A stretch of DNA of 64,000 nt from Streptomyces guryensis (GTDB taxonomy: Bacteria > Actinomycetota > Actinomycetes > Streptomycetales > Streptomycetaceae). Within the stretch, counting starts at the first letter, position 1; every line of letters starts with the position of its first letter. The notes under the pieces are model-generated. The model had not been told where the DNA came from. It saw nothing but the letters and a program-made list of their open reading frames with translations, and did no database searches. This document shows positions 34,235-42,493 of the stretch, piece after piece. The DNA lies in the NCBI RefSeq assembly GCF_021261325.1, contig NZ_JAJSBI010000006.1, positions 310,001 to 374,000 of the forward strand. Reading direction: 5' to 3'. A program made the translations under genes and the position numbers.

Positions 34235-36022
34235 ATGCCCGTCCTCACCGGAGGCCAGATCGTCGCGCGGACCCTGCGCAACTACGGGGTCGACGTCGTA
34301 GCCGGAATCCCCGGCCACGGCATCTGGTCACTGACCGACGCCTTCCTCGACGACGAGTCCAGGATCCCCTTCATCCAGACCTTCCACGAGCAGAGCGCCG
34401 TCCACCTCGCCGACGGCTACTACCGCGTCACCGGCCGCCCGCAGGCCGCGGTGACCTCCATCGGCGCCGGCGCGAGCAACACCGTCATCGGCATGGGCAC
34501 AGCGTTCACGGACTCCACCAGTGTTCTCGTCGTCACGGGCGGCCCGCCGACCCACATGCGCGGCCACGGACTGCTCCAGGAACTCGACCGCTACACGGCG
34601 AACGACTTCCCCAAGGTGGCCGAGGCCGTCAGCAAGCGGCACTGGGTCGTCACCCGGGTCGAGGAGCTCCCCTTCGTCCTGCACCGCTGTTTCAACTCCA
34701 TGCTGACCGGCCGCCCGGGCCCGGTGCACCTCGAAGTCCCCATGGACGTACAGGCCGAGGCGGCGAACGTCGAACTCCACGACCTGGAGCGGCGCATCCC
34801 CGTCGGCCGCCAGCACCCCGACCCGGAAGCCGTGGAACGCGCGGTGGACGTGCTGCTCGCGGCGACCCGGCCGGTCATCGTGGTCGGCGGCGGTGCGATC
34901 ACCTCCGAGGCCTCCGACCAGGTGCTCGCGCTCGCCGAGCGGTGGCAGATCCCGGTGGTCACCACGTGGAACGGCAAGAGCGCCTTCCCCGAGGACCACG
35001 AGCTGTTCGCCGGTAGCGTCGGCCAGACCGGCACGATGACCGGCAACGCGATCGCGAGCTCCGCCGACGTCGTGATCTCGGTCGGCTGCCGCTTCACCGA
35101 CTGGTCCGCCTCCAGCTACGCCAAGGGCATCAGCTTCTCCATCCCGCCCGCGAAGCTCATCCACATCGACATCGACCCGCACGAGATCGGCAAGAACTAC
35201 CCCGCCGAGGTGGGCATCGTCGCCGACGCCCAGCGGGCCGTGGCCGCGATCGTCGACTCCCTGCCCTCCCAGGGCGTCGACCGCTCCGAGTACCTCGCCG
35301 AACTCGCCCGGCTCAAGCAGGACTGGGAGGAGAAGCTCGCAGGCCGCCGCGACAGCGACCGCTTCCCGTTCACCTCCCAGCGCCCGCTCGGCGCCCTGCG
35401 CAACGTGCTCCCGCGTGACGCGATCATCGTCGCGGGCTCGGGCAACACCCAGGGAGCGGTCAAGCAGACCTTCCCGGTCTACTCGCCGCGCACCCACCTC
35501 ACCTCCGGCGGCTTCTCCTCCATGGGCTGGGCGATCCCGGCCGCCGTCGGCGCCAAGCTGGCCCGGCCGGACAGCCCGGTCGTGTGCGTCCTCGGCGACG
35601 GCGACTTCCTCATGACCTCCCAGGAGATCGCCCTGAGCGTCACCGCCGGCGCACCGGTGATCTTCGTGGTCCAGAACAACGCGGGCTACATGTCGATCCG
35701 CGGCGGCCAGCGCAAGCAGACCTCGCGCCACATCGGCACCGAGTTCTCCCACCCCGACGGCTCGCCGTACAGCCCCGACTTCGCGGCCATGGGCCGGGCC
35801 TTCGGGATCGAGTCGTGGAAGGTGAACGACGCCGCCTCCCTGGAGCCGACGCTGCGCAAGGCCGTCCAGTCCGGGGCCCCCGCCGTGATCGAGGTCCCCA
35901 CGGACCGCGACGCCGCGGGCCCCTGGGTCCCCGGCTGGTGGGACTTCCCGATCCCGGCGTACATCAAGGACGAGCGCCAGGACGAGTACGACCGCATCAG
36001 GGCCACGGAGCAACACCTCTGA
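34235..36022 (+). CDS. Thiamine-diphosphate-dependent enzyme (acetolactate-synthase-like)
   Basis: 595 residues with the three-domain layout. The N-terminal Pyr domain has the catalytic glutamate in TFHEQSAVHLADGYYR. The middle domain has PVIVVGGGAITSEASDQVLALAE. The C-terminal PP domain has GDGDFLMTSQEIALSVTAG through QNN, the ThDP-Mg site. It is unlike Xsc, IolD or glyoxylate carboligase in detail and not a housekeeping IlvB (no small subunit nearby). It may cleave or condense a 2-oxo acid made upstream in the pathway. Last gene of the operon, 37 bp after the ThuA-like gene and followed by a terminator hairpin. Confidence 0.85.
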   Translation: MPVLTGGQIVARTLRNYGVDVVAGIPGHGIWSLTDAFLDDESRIPFIQTFHEQSAVHLADGYYRVTGRPQAAVTSIGAGASNTVIGMGTAFTDSTSVLVVTGGPPTHMRGHGLLQELDRYTANDFPKVAEAVSKRHWVVTRVEELPFVLHRCFNSMLTGRPGPVHLEVPMDVQAEAANVELHDLERRIPVGRQHPDPEAVERAVDVLLAATRPVIVVGGGAITSEASDQVLALAERWQIPVVTTWNGKSAFPEDHELFAGSVGQTGTMTGNAIASSADVVISVGCRFTDWSASSYAKGISFSIPPAKLIHIDIDPHEIGKNYPAEVGIVADAQRAVAAIVDSLPSQGVDRSEYLAELARLKQDWEEKLAGRRDSDRFPFTSQRPLGALRNVLPRDAIIVAGSGNTQGAVKQTFPVYSPRTHLTSGGFSSMGWAIPAAVGAKLARPDSPVVCVLGDGDFLMTSQEIALSVTAGAPVIFVVQNNAGYMSIRGGQRKQTSRHIGTEFSHPDGSPYSPDFAAMGRAFGIESWKVNDAASLEPTLRKAVQSGAPAVIEVPTDRDAAGPWVPGWWDFPIPAYIKDERQDEYDRIRATEQHL

Positions 36023-36042
36023 CCCGCCCCACACCTGGCACC

Positions 36043-36083
36043 ACCGCCCGCCCGCGCAGCCGAGACCCGGCGGCACGGGCGGT
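36043..36083 (+). terminator. Terminator hairpin after the ThDP enzyme
   Basis: ACCGCCCG (36043-36050) pairs with CGGGCGGT (36076-36083), an 8-bp stem followed by CGTCTTT, 20 bp after the stop codon. Confidence 0.6.
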
Positions 36084-36110
36084 CGTCTTTCCCGCAAGGA
36101 CTCGGCAACC

Positions 36111-36266
36111 ATGAGTGTGCGGGAGCACGCCGACAACACGGGTCCTCACAACGTGATCGTGCAGCAGGCGACGCGCGGGGTGCTCGGTACGGACGGCCAG
36201 GACATCAATCCCTCCAGATCGTCGAGGCGATCAGGGGAAATCCGCATCACCAGGGCGGATGTGTGA
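36111..36266 (+). CDS. Possible small protein of 51 aa
   Basis: ATG 36111 has AAGGA nine bases upstream and the frame runs to TGA 36264. The protein (MSVREHADNTGPHNVIVQQATRG...) is hydrophilic and not recognised. It could be a genuine small gene or the decayed start of a larger one, since its end runs into the leader of the next reading frame. Confidence 0.35.
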   Translation: MSVREHADNTGPHNVIVQQATRGVLGTDGQDINPSRSSRRSGEIRITRADV

Positions 36267-36316
36267 GACTCCTGGTCTGTCATTCCGGTGTATCAGGTGC
36301 GGGGCGGGATGTAGCC

Positions 36317-36709
36317 ATGCTGAGAGTCGGGTTTGTCCGGGAGTTCTTCGCGGATCCCGTCGATCTTCCCGGAATCCACGAGCTCACGCGCTCGGACTCC
36401 AGGGAATGGCAAGAGACCGCGGCTTTCGCCGTCGCCTATCTCGCGGCCTCCCCGGTGGTCGCCGAATTCACCGAGACCGAGCAGTGCCTGCTGGGTTGCG
36501 GCGAGAACCTCGTGGGCTGTTCGTCATTGTTCACCGACGGCTCCTGGGTCTGGCGCGGTGACCTCAGGCACTACGTGGGACGCCATGGCGTGACACTGCC
36601 GACCGAGTTCGTCGGGCGGATGGGCGAGTGCGACGGGGGGCCGCCGATCGGTGACGTCGACGCGTCGGTGGCGCGCCTGGCCTTGCAGACAGCGTGGCAG
36701 GTCGCCTGA
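36317..36709 (+). CDS. Hypothetical protein, 130 aa
   Basis: The likely start is ATG 36317 (GTG 36263 would add 18 residues). The protein is acidic at the start (VREFFADPVDLPGIHELTRSD), with a central TECQ-like Cys pair (QCLLGCGENLVGC) and no signal peptide. I do not recognise the family. It is isolated between the catabolic operon and a pseudogene island. Region 36710-36917 holds nothing I can assign. Confidence 0.55.
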   Translation: MLRVGFVREFFADPVDLPGIHELTRSDSREWQETAAFAVAYLAASPVVAEFTETEQCLLGCGENLVGCSSLFTDGSWVWRGDLRHYVGRHGVTLPTEFVGRMGECDGGPPIGDVDASVARLALQTAWQVA

Positions 36710-36917
36710 CGGACGCACGGTCGTTGTTGAGGATGGACACGACGCAGTGACAGGCCCAAGGACGGAACGCCGGTCCGCCGGCACCGGGCCCTGCCGGACA
36801 CGCTGTGCGCTGGACGGGAATCCGGCGCCGGGCGTCCGCGCGGGACATCGCCGACCTCGACGGCGGGCAGCCGCTGAGGGGCGTCGGGTTCACGCAGGGC
36901 ATCGGCGGGGGAGGTCG

Positions 36918-37598
36918 AGGCACCACGGAATGCTGTCGGTCGGCGGTTCGCCGGTGTGGCGTACGGTCACCGGCGGTTCGCGGGAGTACGTCGACCTGAT
37001 CGCCGAGCAGATCGGCGAGATCCGCACCGGCACCCCGGTACGAGCCGTGCGCCGGTACGCCGCCGGTGCCGAGGTGACCGCGGCCGACGGCACCACCGAG
37101 TCGTACGACTCCGTGGTCGTCGCGGTCCATCCGGACCAGGCGCTGCGCCTGCTCGCCGATCCGGCCGACCGGGAGCGGGAGGTGCTCGGCGCGTTCCGCC
37201 ACTCGCGCAACACCACGCTCCTGCACACCGGCACCCGGCTGCTGCCCCGCGCCCGGGGCGCCCGCGCCTCCTGGAACTACCTCATGCCGTCCTGCACGGC
37301 GGGCGCGGACCGGGTGCGGGTCAGCTACGGCATGAACCGGCTGCAACCCCTCGACGCCACCGAGACGTTCGTCGTCACCCTCGGCGGCGAGGAGCGGGTC
37401 GACCCCGCCCGGGTGCCGGCCCGCATGCTCTATGAACACCCCGTCTGCACCCCGGAATCGGTGGCCGCCCAGCGACGGCTGCACGAACTGGCCGGTGACG
37501 TCTGCGTGTTCGCGGGCGCGCCTGCCACGGCTGGGGGTTCCACGAGGACGGCTGCCGCTCGGGAGTCAAGGCCCGCGGCGCTGGGAGCGCGCCGGTGA
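36918..37598 (+). pseudogene. Remnant of an FAD-dependent (amine-oxidase-like) oxidoreductase
   Basis: The frame from 36918 reads HHGMLSVGGSPVWRTVTGGSREYVD, then SYDSVVVAVHPDQALRLLAD and RASWNYLMPSC, as in the NAD(P)/FAD-binding proteins that precede DUF1365 and cyclopropane-fatty-acid-synthase-like genes in actinobacteria. The N-terminal Rossmann GxGxxG region is missing. Near 37525 a frameshift moves the expected HGWGFHEDGCRSGVKA ending into another frame, and a second shift follows before the stop. The gene is dead. Confidence 0.8.
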
Positions 37599-38300
37599 AC
37601 GCCGTACCGGCCCGCTACGCCTGCACGATCCGGCATGTGCGGACCACCCCTTGGCGGTGCCTGCTGACGCCACCGCACGTACATGTGCCTCGTCGACCCC
37701 GACCGCCCTCCTCGACTGCCGGTGCCGCTGCGGCCGTTGGCCCGCTTCGCCCGCGGCCACTTCACCGGCGACCAGCCGTCCCTCCGCGCAGGTCTCGACG
37801 CCTACCTCGCCGGGCACGGCATCGACCTGGAGGGCAGGCCAGTGGTGATGCTCCCCCACGCCCGGGTGCTCGGGTACGTGTTCAACCCGATCACCCTCTA
37901 CTGGTGCCACGGCCCCGACGGTGACCGGCGCTGCGTGGTCGCCGAGGTCCACAACACCTACGGCGGCCGGCACGCCTACCTCCTGGACCCGGACGAGACC
38001 GGGACGGCTCACGCCGACAAGGAGTTCTACGTCTCACCCTTCCTTCCCGTGGACGGCCGTTACCGCATGCGGCTGCCGAGGCCGGGACCCCGGCTCGACC
38101 TGACCGTGCACCTGGACCGCGAGGACGGCCGCACCCTGACGGCCACCGTCCACGGCACCCGTCGCGCGGTGACCGTCCCGAACCTGCTGCGCCTGACGCT
38201 GCCCCACCCGTGGTCCACCCTCGCCGGGTCGGCGGCGATCCGCTTCCACGGCATCCGCCTCCACCTGCGGGGCCTGGCCGCCCAGCCTCGACCCGAGCAG
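37595..38300 (+). pseudogene. Frameshifted DUF1365 gene
   Basis: The opening VNAVPARYACTIRHVRTTP (frame from GTG 37595) continues after a frameshift near 37650 as TYMCLVDPDRPPRLPVPLRP, then HARVLGYVFNPITLYWCHG, VVAEVHNTYGGRHAYLL and DKEFYVSPFLPVDGRYRMR. These are hallmark DUF1365 segments. The normal stop is lost, the frame runs on into unrelated sequence, and the methyltransferase gene that usually follows is absent. An internal ATG 37683 could give a truncated protein, but function is doubtful. Confidence 0.78.
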
Positions 38301-38346
38301 CACACCCCGGGAGAACCTGACATGATCACAGCGGACTCGGTATCGA

Positions 38347-38360
38347 TGAGAGCGCTCTCG
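38347..38360. promoter_or_regulatory. CebR-type LacI operator, orphan copy
   Basis: TGAGAGCGCTCTCG, 13 of 14 matches to TGAGAGCGCTCTCA, with a perfect 12-bp core palindrome. No intact gene starts next to it; it lies just past the DUF1365 remnant and ~160 bp beyond the end of the ECF-CBM2 gene. Confidence 0.65.
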
Positions 38361-38426
38361 CGATGCAAGGTAGAGCACAGAGAGCCGCGTCGCGCCCCCC
38401 TCCCGGCTCCGCCCGGCGCGAAAACC

Positions 38427-38460
38427 AGTACCGGAGAGCGCCCTGGATCACGCCGGTACT
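38427..38460 (-). terminator. Hairpin downstream of the ECF-CBM2 gene
   Basis: AGTACCGG (38427-38434) pairs with CCGGTACT (38453-38460), 8 bp with an 18-base loop, ~60 bp after the stop codon of the minus-strand gene. Three tandem GTCCGGC units lie between (38467-38487). Confidence 0.4.
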
Positions 38461-38520
38461 GCCACCGTCCGGCGTCCGGCGTCCGGCGTGCGCTCGGTGC
38501 GGCCACACTGTCGTCGCCGT

Positions 38521-39945
38521 TCAGGTCTGACAGCGGTGACCATCGACGGTGATGTACTTGGGCGCCGAGTTGTTTGTGGTCGAGGCCCCCAGGTAACCCA
38601 GCGACTGCGTGTCGCCGGCCGCAACCATGCGGTCGTAGTCAGCGGGGGTGATCATGACCATATCTCCGTCTTGTGTGAATTCTCCGTTCCACATCTGCGT
38701 CACGCGCTGGCCGTCCTCGTACGTCCACTGGACCGTCCAGTCGACGATCGTTGCCCGCGGTGTGATCCGCACTTCGGCCTGGAAGCCGCCGGGCCACTGT
38801 TTCACCAACGTGTAACTCGCCGTGCAGTAGACGTCCGGTTCCTCCGTCGAGCCGGCCGAAAGCGACGGCGACACGCCGCTGGTGACGGGCATGGACGCGC
38901 GATGAGCGGACGAGGCGGAGGGAGGGGGGGCATCGGTGGGTGAAAGGGAAGTGCCGTGTCCCGCCGACGCCCCAGGGGGCGCTGTGGTCGCCCCCTGGTC
39001 CGACGCGGGCGTCGACTCCCATGGCGTGCCGGTGAGAACGATGATCATGCCGACCGCGGCCAGCAGGACGACAGCGCCCGCCCAGGCCGGCCGTCCCCGC
39101 AGGGACGCCTGCCACCCCGCCGCCCTGTGCCGCCGTGTCCTGTACGCCGATCCGCTTCGGTGCGGCCTCGCCGCGATCTTGCGCCGGTCCAGGTACGCTT
39201 CCCCGCCCCAACCCAGGACAGCCGTGACAAGCACTCGGGGCAGGTCGTCATACACCCTCAGGCACGCAGCGGTCTCACCGCACCGCGCACACCCCTCCAG
39301 ATGCTGTTGCAGGTCGTCCGGCGCCCGCTCCTGCGGCGACCGCGTCGTCGCCTCCAGCAGCCCCAGGTAGCCATGGCACTCCCCATGCGAGTCCGCCACG
39401 TCGACCGCGCGCACCCACAGACAGCGCCGGCGGAATGCACCTGTGACCCGGGCGACCTCCCGTTCCGTGCTTGGCGCCCACATCCCGGCGTCGGCGTCGT
39501 TGCGGGCGGGCAGGCCCTCGACCTGGGCCGCCCAGAGCAGCTCCGCGTCCGCGGGCGCCATACGCTGCAACGCCCGCAGCGCCAGCGGCTGCAGTTCCGG
39601 GCCGCGGGACCGCTGCGCCGACCGCTCGTACAACCAGCCGCTCAGCTCCCCGTTGAGCCACTTGCCCTGCCCCTGCGTCTGCCACACGTCCGCCATCTCG
39701 AGTACCGCCATCAGCAGCAGCGGCAGCCACGGCAGTCGCTCGCCCTCACGCCGCCACTCGACCGCCAGCGTGAACGCCTCGTCCGTCAACTGCTCGGCCA
39801 CCGCGAGACCCTTCGTGCACAGCTCGGCGTAGCACAGGACCGCTTCCCGGTAATCCTCCAGAGATGCTTCTTCAAACCCCGCCTCGGGCGCGGACATCTG
39901 CGGCGGTGCTGGAGGCAAGGACTGGTCGGCCATGAAAGTACTCAT
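38521..39945 (-). CDS. One-piece ECF-sigma-like / zinc-finger / transmembrane / CBM2 polysaccharide sensor
   Basis: 474 residues, start ATG 39945 behind GGGGAG. Residues ~30-65 resemble sigma region 2 (YREAVLCYAELCTKGLAVAEQ) and ~120-178 region 4. An anti-sigma-like zinc finger HLEGCARC has His215, Cys219 and Cys222. One transmembrane helix (~287-306, AGAVVLLAAVGMIIVL) is followed by a Pro/Ser/Thr linker (~307-372). The C-terminal ~100 residues are a cellulose-binding CBM2: bracketing Cys374 and Cys472, WPGGFQAEV, VDWTVQWTYEDGQRVTQMWNGEF. The topology puts sigma inside and CBM2 outside. It is 139 bp downstream of a GH16 gene. The closest known logic is ECF groups with C-terminal extensions and clostridial RsgI sensors. 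Function inferred. Confidence 0.82.
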   Translation of the reverse strand: MSTFMADQSLPPAPPQMSAPEAGFEEASLEDYREAVLCYAELCTKGLAVAEQLTDEAFTLAVEWRREGERLPWLPLLLMAVLEMADVWQTQGQGKWLNGELSGWLYERSAQRSRGPELQPLALRALQRMAPADAELLWAAQVEGLPARNDADAGMWAPSTEREVARVTGAFRRRCLWVRAVDVADSHGECHGYLGLLEATTRSPQERAPDDLQQHLEGCARCGETAACLRVYDDLPRVLVTAVLGWGGEAYLDRRKIAARPHRSGSAYRTRRHRAAGWQASLRGRPAWAGAVVLLAAVGMIIVLTGTPWESTPASDQGATTAPPGASAGHGTSLSPTDAPPPSASSAHRASMPVTSGVSPSLSAGSTEEPDVYCTASYTLVKQWPGGFQAEVRITPRATIVDWTVQWTYEDGQRVTQMWNGEFTQDGDMVMITPADYDRMVAAGDTQSLGYLGASTTNNSAPKYITVDGHRCQT

Positions 39946-40042
39946 TCCGAAATCTCCCCAGGGAGTTACGGGGATGACGCTCTTACGGGTTGAGGGATGA
40001 CGCCGGAGAGGAACATCCCTCAACGGCTGCAGGCATGGGCCT

Positions 40043-40061
40043 GGCCCCGGGGAGGGGGGCC
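40043..40061 (-). terminator. GC hairpin after GH16 gene 1
   Basis: GGCCCC (40043-40048), a 7-base loop, then GGGGCC (40056-40061), 24 bp past the glucanase stop codon in the gap before the ECF-CBM2 gene. Confidence 0.45.
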
Positions 40062-40084
40062 GCCCGCGAGGTGACCAGCCGGTG

Positions 40085-41041
40085 TCAGCCGGTGGCGCTC
40101 GAGACAGACACGTAGTCCACCTTCATGGGGGCGCCCGAGACGGTGCCGGAGGCGGGAGTGGCAGCCAGGCCGTTGGAAAGCTGGTTGGGGAAGCTGCCGC
40201 CCATGGCGAGGTTCAGCAGGATGAAGTCGCCGTGGTTGGTTGCCGCGTTCCAGGTGGCGGCATCCAGCTGGTCGGAGGTGACGGTGTGGTAAAGCACGCC
40301 GTCGACGTACCAGCGCAGTTGCTGGGGGCCGGTGGAGCGGTCCCACTCGAAGCTGTAGGTGTGGAAGTTGCCGGCGCAGGCCGAGTTCGGGCAGGCCTGG
40401 CTCGCGCCGAGGCCGCTGGTCTCGTTGCACGGGCCGCCGGGGTCGATGCCGCAGTGCAGGGTGCCGAACACCTTGTTCAGGCCGTTGACGTTCTCCATCA
40501 CGTCGAACTCACCCCCGCTCGGCCAGTTCCGGGGGTTGTCGCGCACTGAGGCGCCCAGAGCCCAGAAGGCGGGCCAGTAGCCCTGGGCGGCCTCGCCCGT
40601 GACGTCCGGCTGTTGGATGCGGGCTTCTATGCGCAGCTTGCCACCGGCAGGCGGCTGGAAGTCGCTGCGGCGGGTCTCTATGCGGGCGGACGTCCACCGG
40701 CCGTCCCAGAGCTTGATCGGGGTGATGACCAGGTTGCCCTGGCCGTCCTGCTGGAGGTTGCCGGTGTTCCAGGTGTATGTCTCGACCTCGCCGGTGCCCC
40801 AGTGGGCGGGGCCGCCGGGGTAGCTGGTGCCGCTATCGATGATCCAGTCGCTGCTGGAGGGCGGTGTGCCGGCCGGACCGGAGAAGTCGTCGCTCCACAC
40901 CCGGTGCCAGCCGCCGGACAGATCCGGCTCGGAGGCGTTGGCGGAGCCGTACAGCCCGAAGCCGAGCAAGGCCAGACCGGTCATGGCTCCGATCACGGCC
41001 GCACATCTGCCACGGGTTTTCCTGCTGTGTTTGTTAGGCAT
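40085..41041 (-). CDS. Secreted GH16 endo-beta-1,3-glucanase (laminarinase-like), copy 1
   Basis: 318 residues, ATG 41041 behind GGAGG. Sec signal peptide (charged start, then AAVIGAMTGLALLGFGLYGSANA). GH16 jelly-roll with the catalytic ExDxxE in GGEFDVMENVNG, plus YWPAFWALG, FHTYSFEWDRS and ILLNLAMGGSFPN. The methionine insertion before the second Glu is typical of beta-1,3-glucanases rather than lichenases. There is no binding module. The upstream site at 41164-41177 matches the LacI operator. It is a close paralogue of the enzyme at 42494-43501. Confidence 0.93.
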   Translation of the reverse strand: MPNKHSRKTRGRCAAVIGAMTGLALLGFGLYGSANASEPDLSGGWHRVWSDDFSGPAGTPPSSSDWIIDSGTSYPGGPAHWGTGEVETYTWNTGNLQQDGQGNLVITPIKLWDGRWTSARIETRRSDFQPPAGGKLRIEARIQQPDVTGEAAQGYWPAFWALGASVRDNPRNWPSGGEFDVMENVNGLNKVFGTLHCGIDPGGPCNETSGLGASQACPNSACAGNFHTYSFEWDRSTGPQQLRWYVDGVLYHTVTSDQLDAATWNAATNHGDFILLNLAMGGSFPNQLSNGLAATPASGTVSGAPMKVDYVSVSSATG

Positions 41042-41163
41042 GGACGGGTGGCCTCCGTGCGGGAAGGAACGTGGAAATAGGCGAGATTCGGCCACTCGCG
41101 GACTGGCGAAAATTCGCCCCCGTCACTGTGACCCTCGCCGACCGGGTGGTCAAGACTTGGGTT

Positions 41164-41177
41164 TGAAAACGCTCTCA
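41164..41177. promoter_or_regulatory. LacI operator upstream of GH16 copy 1
   Basis: TGAAAACGCTCTCA, 12 of 14 matches to the perfect box at 52099. It lies 123 bp upstream of the glucanase start codon. In the 446-bp gene-free stretch 41042-41487 I see no other clear element. Confidence 0.65.
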
Positions 41178-41487
41178 CATTGCTGGCTCCGGCCAGGATC
41201 GACCGTGGGCCAGAGGTGTACGGACAGAAGAAACAGGCGCCTTCCGGCACTGCCGCCTGACCTCCGCCCGCGGCACCGCGTCCCTGTAGAAGGCACGCCA
41301 ACACCTGCGACTTCGGTTTCGCCGCTCGGGGTGCCTGCCACTTCCGCTGCTTGGCCGCGTTGTTGACCGCCACCGCACCGGTTGGCCGGCATCCGAAGTG
41401 AGAGTGAAGCGGCGGCTGCCGCAGAAGACGTGGGCAGGGTCCCCCTGCCAGGGCGAGCGCGGACAGCTGACGGCCTCGATGACGGAC

Positions 41488-42333
41488 CTAGGCGACATCA
41501 GTCGTCCGGCGGGCCGGACGCCAGGCGAAATATGACCGAGCGCCCCAGGTGAGAACCGCCTCGGCGATCAGTACACCAAGGCGGTCCCCCGAGTGATCGA
41601 ACTGCTCGGCGGCGTACCGGCAGTGCTGACAGCCTGCGATGTGGTGCTGGAGATCGGGCACCAGATGGGTGCCTCCGCGCTGGACGGAGACTTCCAGCAG
41701 CCGGCTGAAAGGCAGACACATCTCGTCCGGAGCCAGGTCGCGGTGCGCCGCAACGCATGCATGCCGGAAGAGGGCACGCGAGGACTCCAGCCTGTCCGCA
41801 GCCGTCTCGGGGGCGATTCCGAGGAGGACGGCCTGCGCCTCCACCTTTTCCGCGTCGACCTCGACATGCCACAGCAGGCAGCGAGCGGGCTCCGGCAGCC
41901 GCTGGAAGGCCTGGTGGACCAGTCGGCGGTTCTCCGGGGTGGACGGGTGAGCGCCCGCCTGCCCGTAACGGAATTGAAGATCTGGGTGAAGCCAGGCGCC
42001 GCGCCTCGGGTCCTGAGCCCAGTCCGCGGCGACGCGGTGCACGGTGGCCAGCAGTTCGGAGCGCCAGGCGGCCTTGGGCCCGGCCATCCGTTGTGTGTTG
42101 AGGAAGACCCGGGTGAATGCGGACGCAGTGAGGACGCCTGCGGCGGCGCCCTGCGCCGTGCACAACTCGGCGTACTCGAACACCGGTCGCCAGTGGCGGG
42201 CCAGCAGTTCCTCGTAGGGCCATTGGGCCGGCTTCTTCCCCGGAGCATTTCTCAACTGACCCGCCAGGCCCTCGTCCGAGTGGTCGATACGATGGAGGAA
42301 TGGGGAGGTGTTCCCTATTGGCGCATCCCACAC
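41488..42333 (-). CDS. ECF-sigma-like protein with C-terminal zinc finger, truncated paralogue of the CBM2 sensor
   Basis: 281 residues, GTG 42333 with AAAGGA upstream. Region 2-like YEELLARHWRPVFEYAELCTAQ (~40-60) and region 4-like AFQRLPEPARCLLWHVEVD through ETAADRLESSRALFRHACVA (~142-195), then zinc finger HHIAGCQHC (His231, Cys235, Cys238). The end LGVLIAEAVLTWGARSYFAWR parallels LPRVLVTAVLGWGGEAYLDRR of the paralogue, but the protein stops there with no membrane helix or CBM2. It follows the second GH16 gene but is separated from it by a strong hairpin. It could be a cytosolic sigma factor with built-in brake, or a decayed copy. Confidence 0.75.
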   Translation of the reverse strand: MWDAPIGNTSPFLHRIDHSDEGLAGQLRNAPGKKPAQWPYEELLARHWRPVFEYAELCTAQGAAAGVLTASAFTRVFLNTQRMAGPKAAWRSELLATVHRVAADWAQDPRRGAWLHPDLQFRYGQAGAHPSTPENRRLVHQAFQRLPEPARCLLWHVEVDAEKVEAQAVLLGIAPETAADRLESSRALFRHACVAAHRDLAPDEMCLPFSRLLEVSVQRGGTHLVPDLQHHIAGCQHCRYAAEQFDHSGDRLGVLIAEAVLTWGARSYFAWRPARRTTDVA

Positions 42334-42437
42334 CGTGGGTTCCTTTCACGTGGTGTCATGCGTGGTGGCCTGGCGAGAGTCGCTCCGCTCCGGCTGCCCC
42401 AGGACCTTTCCGAAGTCCCCTCGGTCCGTGGCGGTTT

Positions 42438-42476
42438 CAGCCCCGGCCAGGGCCATGACCAGTCCTGGCCGGGCTG
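42438..42476 (-). terminator. Strong hairpin after GH16 copy 2
   Basis: Arms 42438-42450 and 42465-42476 (CAGCCCCGGCCAG with CTGGCCGGGCTG) form a 12-bp stem with one bulge, 18 bp past the glucanase stop codon. Confidence 0.75.
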
Positions 42477-42493
42477 CGATTCGTGTCTCGTGC

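Noticed and set aside
34235..36022. Sulfoacetaldehyde acetyltransferase (Xsc) or IolD
   Set aside because: Expected family phrases around the ThDP site and C-terminus do not match; only the general ThDP-enzyme layout is supported.
34328..36139. 603-codon minus-strand frame opposite the ThDP enzyme
   Set aside because: Shadow of a clear enzyme; composition dominated by Gly, Asp, Val and Arg with no domain.
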